From assembly GCA_026120185.1 (NCBI GenBank), contig JANUWF010002200.1:3470001-3534000 (forward strand): a stretch of 64,000 nt of DNA, read 5' to 3'. The stretch is from Voacanga thouarsii (Eukaryota; Streptophyta; Magnoliopsida; Gentianales; Apocynaceae). Position numbers and translations under genes: made by a program. A model generated the notes under the pieces. That model ran no database searches. It had not been told where the DNA came from and saw only the letters and a list, made by a program, of their open reading frames with translations. This document shows positions 57,377-64,000 of the stretch, one piece after another (position 1 is the first letter of the stretch; every line of letters begins with the position of its first letter).

Positions 57377-57516
57377 AAATACACTTTTTTACTTTTTTAA
57401 GGCTATGTTCAGATTAAGAGGAAGGAGTGAAGAGGAAAAATGAGTAATTAGAGGCAAAAGGAAATGAAAGTGCTTACTGTGTTCGAATAATTGATAAGAG
57501 GGAAGGAAAAATAATG
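57377..57516. other. 140-bp spacer between Copia C and Copia D
   Basis: Its purine-rich text (gattaagaggaaggagtg; gggaaggaaaaataatg) has a loosely complementary counterpart after Copia D (63200-63320). The two may be the ends of one small inverted-repeat element split by Copia D, but the match is imperfect. Confidence 0.3.
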
Positions 57517-57870
57517 TATTATGAATTATTGGAATCTTTATTAATTAGTGGAGGCTCCACTAATTATGGATTTATACGAATTATTATAGAAGATTTTTAT
57601 AGATATCCACCATTTAGTGGAGACACCACTAATTGAGATTAGTGGAAGATGATGTATACCATGATGTATTCCACTAATTAGAGCTCTATAAATAGAGCTA
57701 TTCTCTAAACTTGTAATACACCATCATTTTGTGAAAGAAAGATTAGTGAAAGAAAGATTAGAGAAAATTGTGAGAGAAGAGAAAGAGAGAAATTCTTGTG
57801 CAAAATAGTTAGAGTTTTATTTGTGTGTAGTGTGAAGATTTTATTCTAACACTATCCTAATTTTATAACA
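57517..57870 (+). repeat. Copia D 5' LTR
   Basis: It starts TATTATG rather than TGTTATG and ends ATAACA. It has an extra gattagtgaaagaaa unit compared with the 3' LTR. Confidence 0.9.
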
Positions 57871-57895
57871 CGTTATCAGCACGAGTCTCTACCGG
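57871..57895 (+). promoter_or_regulatory. Copia D primer-binding-site region
   Basis: cgttatcagcacgagtctc directly follows the LTR, as in A, B and C. Confidence 0.6.
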
Positions 57896-57971
57896 TACAA
57901 AAGCCAGAAGACTAAGCACGAATTTCTGCCGTTAACAAAACCAGAAGACATGTACGCATTTATTGATCTCT

Positions 57972-58758
57972 ATGGCTAATCTCGCTAAACTCGAATTTGT
58001 AGCCCTTGATATTTCTGGAAAAAATTATATGTCATGGGGTTCTCGATGCAGAAATGCATCTAAATGTTGAAGGCCTTAGTGAAACTATTCAAGCAAATAA
58101 TAGTGCATCTGCACAACACAAGGCTAAAGCTTTGATTTTTATTCGTCGTCATCTCGATGAAAATTTGAAAATGGAATATCTTACCGAAAAAGATCCATAT
58201 GTCCTGTGGGTAAATTTAAAAAAAAGATTTGACCACCTGAAGATGGTCGTACTACCCACTGCACGGTATGAATGGTTGCACCTGAGGTTGCAAGATTTTA
58301 AAACCGTGAATGAATATAGCTCCGCAATGTATAAAATTACATCTCAATTAAAATTATGCGGAAAAAAAGTGACTGATGAAGATATGTTGGAGAAGACATT
58401 CTCCACCTTTCATACCTCAAATATTGTCCTGCAACAACAATATCGAGAAAATGGGTATATAAAATTTACAGATTTAATTACTGCCCTCCTCATTGTAGAG
58501 AAGAATAATGAGTTATTATTGAGAAATCATGAAGCCAGACCAACTGGCTCAACAGCACTCCCAGAAGTGAATGCTGTTGGCTCTAGTAGAAGCCATCGTT
58601 ATAGTCGTGGTTGTGGCCATGGCCGTGGCCGTAGTCGTGGTTATGGTCGTAGACACGCTCGATATTTCCCTTATCACAATTATAATCAAACTGTGAGAAA
58701 TATTGGCCATCTGAAGTGGAACAGAAAAGATCATAAGGAAAAAGAAAAAAGAAATTGA
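57972..58758 (+). pseudogene. Copia D gag
   Basis: It starts MANLAKLEFVALDISGKNY, the typical N-terminus of plant Copia gag. An extra G in the homopolymer after ATGTCATG shifts the frame, and the remaining ~230 codons (to 58758) are open. The UBN2-type capsid block (IRRHLDENLKMEYLTEKDPY; YEWLHLRLQDFKTVNEYSSA) is followed by a Gly/Arg/Tyr-rich tail. A second frameshift in an A-rich run separates it from the zinc knuckle. Gag packages the element RNA. Confidence 0.85.
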
Positions 58759-58759
58759 A

Positions 58760-59041
58760 GAAAAGTATGAGGATATATGTTATAGATGTGGCATGAAAGG
58801 TCATTGGTCACGAAACTGTCGTACGGCTAAGCATTTAGTTGAATTATATCAAGCTACATTGAAAAATAAAAATGTGGAAGCAAATTTTTTTCAACATCTA
58901 ATAAATGATGCTGATGATGATGATATTGATCTTGAAGATTTTAATATCAATATTACCAATATGGATGTATCGGATTTTTTTGAACACCCAGACGGTAGGA
59001 TATACCATTTAATTGGTGATGACAGTGTCCAGAAGAACTAA
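58760..59041 (+). pseudogene. Copia D zinc knuckle and gag-pol linker
   Basis: It carries a CCHC knuckle C-Y-R-C-G-M-K-G-H-W-S-R-N-C (58778-58819), followed by an acidic Asp-rich linker and a stop at 59039. This segment is absent from Copia A-C, where the captured gene replaces it. Confidence 0.8.
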
Positions 59042-59119
59042 AGCCTCACCCTGATATTTTTGTATTTTCATTTTCATTCTATTTTAATAATATTTACGTT
59101 TGCATATATATATTTGTGT

Positions 59120-59580
59120 TCGGATAGGTCATTGTTAATGATGATGTATGCATTATTGATAGTGGAACTACACACACCATACTAAAAAATGAGAAATATT
59201 TTTCTGATCTCAAAATGGGAGAAATAAATATTTATACGATAAACGGTAGTGCAAATGTGATTGAGGGCTCAGGAAGAGCTAGTATATTGTTGCCTAAAGG
59301 AACAACAATTATTATTGATAAGGCACTATTTTCCTCAAAATCCAGAAGAAATTTATTGAGTTTTAAAGATATCCGCAGAAATGGGTATCATGTTGAAACA
59401 AATGAGAAAAATGAGATTGAGCATCTTTTTATTACTCAAATGCATTTGGGTAATAAATCGGTATTAGAAAAACTACCGTCTTTTTCTACTGGTCTATATT
59501 TTGTAAAAATACGTACAATTGAAATTTATCATCTAGTAAACCGAAGTTTACTGATCCTATTACTTTTAGCATTTGGCATG
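59120..59580 (+). pseudogene. Copia D aspartic protease
   Basis: Catalytic D-S-G (CIIDSGTTHT, codons at 59158-59166) heads a frame open to about 59530, with the retropepsin-like LSFKDIRRNGYHVET block. A frameshift lies near 59530, before integrase. The protease would cut the gag-pol polyprotein. Confidence 0.85.
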
Positions 59581-60422
59581 ACCGGTTGGGTCATCCGAGA
59601 TCTACCATGATGAGAAGAATCATTGAGAATGCACATGGTCATCCTTTAAAAAATAAAAGGATATTGACATCAGAAAAATTCGCATGTACTGCATGTTCCC
59701 TAGGAAAATTAATTGTTAAACCATCACCAATAAAAGTAGGAGCTGAAAGTCCTACATTTCTCGAACGGATTCACGGAGATATTTGTGGACCTATTGATCC
59801 ACCATGTGGACCGTTCAAATATTTTATGGTCTTAATTGATGCATCATCCCGATGGTCACATGTATGTTTATTTTCTACTCGCAACCTGGCGTTTGCGAGA
59901 TTACTTGCTCAAATAATTAAATTACGAGCACAATTTTCGGACAATCACATTAAAAATATCCGTTTGGATAATGCTGGTGAATTTTCATCACATGCTTTTG
60001 ATGCATATTGCATGTCAATTGGGATTAATGTTGAACATCCTGTAACTCATGTTCACATAAAAAATGGTCTTGCTGAATCTTTGATTAAACGATTACAATT
60101 AATTGCTAGACCATTATTAATGAAAACAAATCTCCCAACATCTGCCTGGGGACATGCTATTCTACATGTTGCAACACTTGTACGCATAATACCAACTAGT
60201 TATCATAAATTCTCTCCTTTGCAATTGGCTTTTGGGTCAGAACCAAATATTGCTCATTTAAGAATTTTTGGGTGTGCTGTATATGTTCCAATTGCACCAA
60301 ACCAACGTACAAAGATGGGTCCTCAAAGAAGAAAGGAGATATACGTTGGATATGATTCTCCCTCTATTATCAGGTATGTTGAACCCACGACAGGAGATGT
60401 ATTCACGACAAGATTTGCTTGA
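59571..60422 (+). pseudogene. Copia D integrase
   Basis: It has an HHCC zinc-binding head (WHDRLGH and later CTACSLGK) and the catalytic triad: Asp at 59778-59780 (HGDICGPI), Asp at 59967-59969 (RLDNAGEF) and Glu at 60075-60077 (NGLAESLIKR), giving the DD35E spacing. The 278-codon frame is open. An extra T near 60420 truncates the C-terminal end before RT. This domain is missing in Copia A-C. Confidence 0.88.
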
Positions 60423-60429
60423 TTGTCAT

Positions 60430-62603
60430 TTTGATGAATCATTATTCCCTAAATTAGGGGGATAACCAAAACAAGCATAAAAAGGATCTTGCTTGGACAA
60501 CATCATTAAATTATCTTGATCCGCGCACAAGCGCATGTGAACTTGAAGTTCAAAAGATAATTCATTTGCAAAGCATTGCAAATCAAATGCCAGACGCTTT
60601 TGTTGGCTCCAGAAGAGTTACAAAATCGCATATTCCGAGCTTATAAATGCTCCTATTCGAATTGAAGTTCCAGCAGAACAAAATATTATACCTATAGTCA
60701 CTGAGTCAAAAACACGCCAGAAGCGTGGCCGACCTCTTGGTTCTAAAGATAAAAATTCTCGAAAGAAAAGAGGATTAAATGATTCAGAAGATCATATTGA
60801 AGAAAAGAATGATAAAGACCAAGAGAGAACTGATGACAAAGAATCGGAAGTTGATGCAAGTAACACTGAAATTTCTATCAATTATACCACTTCCGATAGA
60901 AGTTGGAATCGGATAGAAACTGTTATTGATAATATATTTGCATACAATATATCTCTTGATGTTACACAGGATAATGATGATCCCGAACCAATATCGATTG
61001 ATGAATGTCGGCATAGAAAAGATTGGCTGCAATGGAAAGATGCGATTCAATCGGAGTTAAATGCACTGACAAAACGTGAAGTCTTCGGACCTGCAGTCCG
61101 AACACCTATTGGCTACAAATGGATATTTGTGCGAAAGCGCAATGAAAAGAGTGAAATCGTTCGATATAAAACGCGATTAGTAGCCCAAGGTTTTTCACAA
61201 AGACCAGGTATTGACTATGATGAAACTTATTCTCCTGTTGTTGATGCTATTACACTCCGATATCTTATCAGTTTGGCAGTACATGAAAAGATAGATATGC
61301 GCCTATTAGATGTTGTCACTGCTTATTTGTATGGAAATTTAGAAAATGATGTTTACATGAAAATTCCCGAAAGATTTCATATGCCTGAAGCATATAAACA
61401 TTATCCTCGTGAAAATTACTCCATCAAGTTGCAGAAATCATTATATGGCCTGAAGCAATCTGGGCGCATGTGGTTCACACGTCTTAGTGAATATTTATTG
61501 AAAGCGGGATTTAAAAATGACTAGGTATGTCCATGTGTTTTTATTAAGAAATCTGGTTCTAAATTTGTAATATTAGCTATATATGTTGATGATATTAATC
61601 TTATTGGAACTCCTGAATAGCTTCAAGAAACAATTGATTATTTAAAAAGAGAATTCGAAATCAAGGATTTTGGTAAAATCAAATTTTGCCTTGGTTTACA
61701 AATTGAACATCTGGAGAGTGGAACATTTATTCATCAATCAACATATACAACAAAAGTGCTAAAAAGATTTTACATGGACAAAGCACATCCATTGAGTATT
61801 CCAATGATCGTCCGATCATTAAATGTGGATAAAGATCCTTTCCGATCTCAAGAAAATGATAAAGAACTCCTTGGTCCTGAAGTACCATATCTCAGTGCAA
61901 TTGGTGCATTGATGTAACTTGCTAATAATACACGACCTGATATTGCTTTTGCTGTCAATTTATTAGCAAGATTTAGTTTCTTCACCAACACGACGACATT
62001 GGAATGGAATTAAACAAGTCATTCGATATCTCCAAGGTACAATTGATTTCGGATTATTTTATTCAAATAAAACCAGTCTAACATTGATAGGTTATGCAGA
62101 TGCTGGTTATTTATCTGATCCACATAAATCACGTTCTTAAACGGGCTATCTATTTACATGTGGAAATACTGCTATATCATGGCGTTCTACGAAACAATCT
62201 ATAGCAGCTACTTCTTCATATCATGCTGAAATTATAGCCATTCATGAAGTAAGTCGAAAATGTGTATGGCTAAGATCCATGATTCATTATATCCAAGAAA
62301 GTTGTGGATTATCATCAATCAAAGATATTCCAACTCCTCTTTATGAAGACAATGTAGCTTGCATAGCTCAATTACGAGGAGGATATATTAAAGGATTGGA
62401 CAAAACATATTTCACCAAAATTCTTCTTTACTCATGAACTCCAGAAGAAAGGTGAAATTGATGTGCTACAAATTCGGTCATGTGATAACCTCGCAGATAT
62501 TTTCACGAAGACTTTACCGACTGCAACATTTGAGAAGTTGAGATATAAAATCGGTATGCGTCGGTTTAAAGATTTAAAGGAATCATCTCATCAGGGGGAG
62601 TAA
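60430..62603 (+). pseudogene. Copia D reverse transcriptase and RNase H
   Basis: The linker (60430-61100) and the RVT_2 core follow: [20 protein letters not shown], then the YVDD motif at 61582-61593 and the FCLGLQIEHLESG block. RNase H ends with TKTLPTATFEKLRYKIG. Stops at 61522, ~61618, ~61915 and ~62139 and frameshifts near 61975 and 62392 inactivate it. Several stops are CAG to TAG or CAA to TAA. Confidence 0.87.
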
Positions 62604-62716
62604 TAAACAGACATATAAAATAGTGTACTCTTTTTCCTTCACTAGATTTTTTTTCCCACTGGGTTTTTATCTAGTAGGATTTTAACGAGGCATATTCTTT
62701 ATGTAATGGATGGACA

Positions 62717-62728
62717 TCCAAGGGGGAG
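62717..62728 (+). promoter_or_regulatory. Copia D polypurine tract
   Basis: The purine run aagggggag directly precedes the 3' LTR. Confidence 0.75.
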
Positions 62729-63067
62729 TGTTATGAATTATTGAAATCTTTATTAATTAGTGGAGGCTCCACTAATTATGGATTTATGTGAATTATTATA
62801 GAAGATTTTTATGGATGTCTACCGTTTAGTGGAGACACCACTAATTGAGATTAGTGGAAGATGATGTATGCCATGATGTAATCCACTAATTAGAACTTTA
62901 TAAATAGAGCTATTCTCTAAGCTTGTAATACACCATCATTTTGTGAAAGAAAGATTAGAGAAAATTGTGAGAGAAGAGAAAGAGAGAAATTCTTGTGCAA
63001 AATAGTTAGAGTTTTATTAGTATGTAGTGTGAAGATTTTATTCTAACACTACCCTAATTTTATAACA
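62729..63067 (+). repeat. Copia D 3' LTR
   Basis: It is 339 bp, starts TGTTATG and ends ATAACA, and lacks one 15-bp unit present in the 5' LTR. Confidence 0.9.
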
Positions 63068-64000
63068 TGTATTAATTTATAATTTTATTTATATTTTGAC
63101 TTGAATAAAAATATTTTAATTAATATACAAATGTTTATTAAAGGGAGTTACTTCCCTATGGATGTCGTCTATTTTAGTAAGTTAGACATTTTTAATTTAA
63201 TCTAATTCCACCATACTCTATTCTCCTTCTTTTCATTTCCTTCTCTCCTAAAAAAGTCAATTCAAATAACCTAAATTGGTTCCTTTATTTTTTCTTATCT
63301 TCCAAATCATTCAATCCAAACTTACTATAGAAGAACAGAGGTAAAATTACCCTTCAAGAATAGCTTTAGGATTTTAGTTCAAATGGATTGATTCAAAATT
63401 TAGTGTATTATCACAATTCAAACTTCCGAGGGAGACAACCATTTATCATGCAATATGTTCTTATCAACATCGTTGTTCCCCCTTATACATTGAGAAGGAG
63501 GAGGGGGGGGGGGTTAGAGAGGACCTATCTTGATCCCTTTTCTATAAGGAAGAGCTCTCTTTCTGCTAGAGCTATACATATACGTGAAACTAGATAAACT
63601 CATTATAAGACATGCATACACTTCTAAGCATTAGATCAGATGAAATCATACCTTCTGAATAACATGATTGAGCAAGCAACAAGGGTGAAATACATTACAC
63701 AACAGAGAGCTCTCATATTAGCAATACTGAGATTGTAACTAAATCTCAAAGTCAAATGAAGATCATTATAGCCTTCATGTCCTGCCCCCTTTCTTCTATT
63801 CCCTTCTTTTTTCTGGGGTTTATCGTGTAAGTACGACCTCATGTCTTCAACATCAAACGCATAAGATGATGACTACAAGAAATGAACGTTTAGAGCAATC
63901 ACACAAGTTAGCTTAACATCTTTTACATGCTAAATGCTGTGAACTGCCCATTTTTACCCCTTCGTTAATTCTGTGAACTAAGCATGGGTGGGAAAAACTC
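63068..64000. other. Right-end intergenic DNA, no gene recognised
   Basis: It contains a poly-G tract (63503-63514) and a minus-strand open frame of 68 codons at 63636-63842 (begins MRSYLHDKPQKKEGNRRKG) that could be a terminal exon of a gene to the right. No domain or splice partner can be identified. Confidence 0.35.

Larger units (their letters stand above)
57517..63067 (+). mobile_element. Copia D: Ty1/Copia retrotransposon with full gag-pol order
   Basis: The element is 5,551 bp. Order is LTR, primer-binding region, gag, CCHC knuckle, protease, integrase, RT, RNase H, polypurine tract, LTR: the standard Copia arrangement with integrase before RT. The coding region is broken by a few frameshifts and stops. 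LTRs (354 and 339 bp) differ by a 15-bp indel and several substitutions, so it is older than A-C. No clean target duplication; ATGTA is possible if the terminal bases are counted differently. Confidence 0.92.

Noticed and set aside
58549..58804. Minus-strand ORFs over the Copia D gag tail
   Set aside because: Shadows of the Gly/Arg/Tyr-rich gag repeat in another frame.
63636..63842. Confident gene call for the right-end ORF
   Set aside because: It is 68 codons with no domain and no visible splice partner inside the window.

Overview
This window is repeat-rich nuclear DNA of a flowering plant, most likely a eudicot. The evidence is intron-containing F-box genes of typical plant architecture, Ty1/Copia LTR retrotransposons, an endogenous caulimovirid (plant pararetrovirus) and AT-rich spacers with many (TA)n tracts. 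I cannot name the species. Only two resident genes look intact. One is a ten-exon F-box/FIST-domain gene on the minus strand (15186-21456, 546 aa). The other is a two-exon F-box/LysM gene on the minus strand (48398-50731, 275 aa).

Layout: 1-2303 and 7616-8080 are AT-rich sequence holding a putative LTR of a Gypsy-like element. Copia A (2304-7615) is inserted there with a perfect 5-bp target duplication. 8085-10654 is one long LTR plus leader of another element on the minus strand, followed by a Mutator-like scrap. 12395-14285 is a broken partial copy of exons 3-7 of the FIST gene, which itself follows. From 21603 to 47514 lies a rearranged endogenous pararetrovirus: one nearly full genome in plus orientation, a second partial copy in minus orientation, then mosaic pieces and a 1,799-bp tandem duplication. 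Copia B (22045-27441) is nested inside the viral polymerase gene. The F-box/LysM gene follows. Copia C (52112-57376, minus) and Copia D (57517-63067, plus) then lie almost back to back.

The most striking content is in Copia A, B and C. In each, the 3' end of gag, the protease and the integrase have been replaced by a captured cellular gene in antisense orientation with its introns retained. That gene encodes an RWP-RK (RKD-like) transcription factor. In Copia C all four exons, six splice sites and the reading frame are intact (382 aa). A, B and C have different target duplications (ATCTC, AGATG, AAATA), so the capture-bearing element moved after the capture. Copia D has the usual gag-protease-integrase-RT-RNase H order without the capture and represents the parental type, although it is now disabled by stops and frameshifts. 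A and B also show a peculiar concentration of differences at CAG/CTG trinucleotides, which may be a long-read consensus artefact at methylated CHG sites. Their 'pseudogene' labels are therefore provisional.

The viral block has the gene order small ORFs - movement protein - coat protein with zinc fingers - protease - RT/RNase H - viroplasmin-like protein. It includes a tRNA-Met primer-binding site and a TATA-containing promoter. It is decayed by stops and rearrangement, and its roughly 4-kb inverted arms could form double-stranded RNA.
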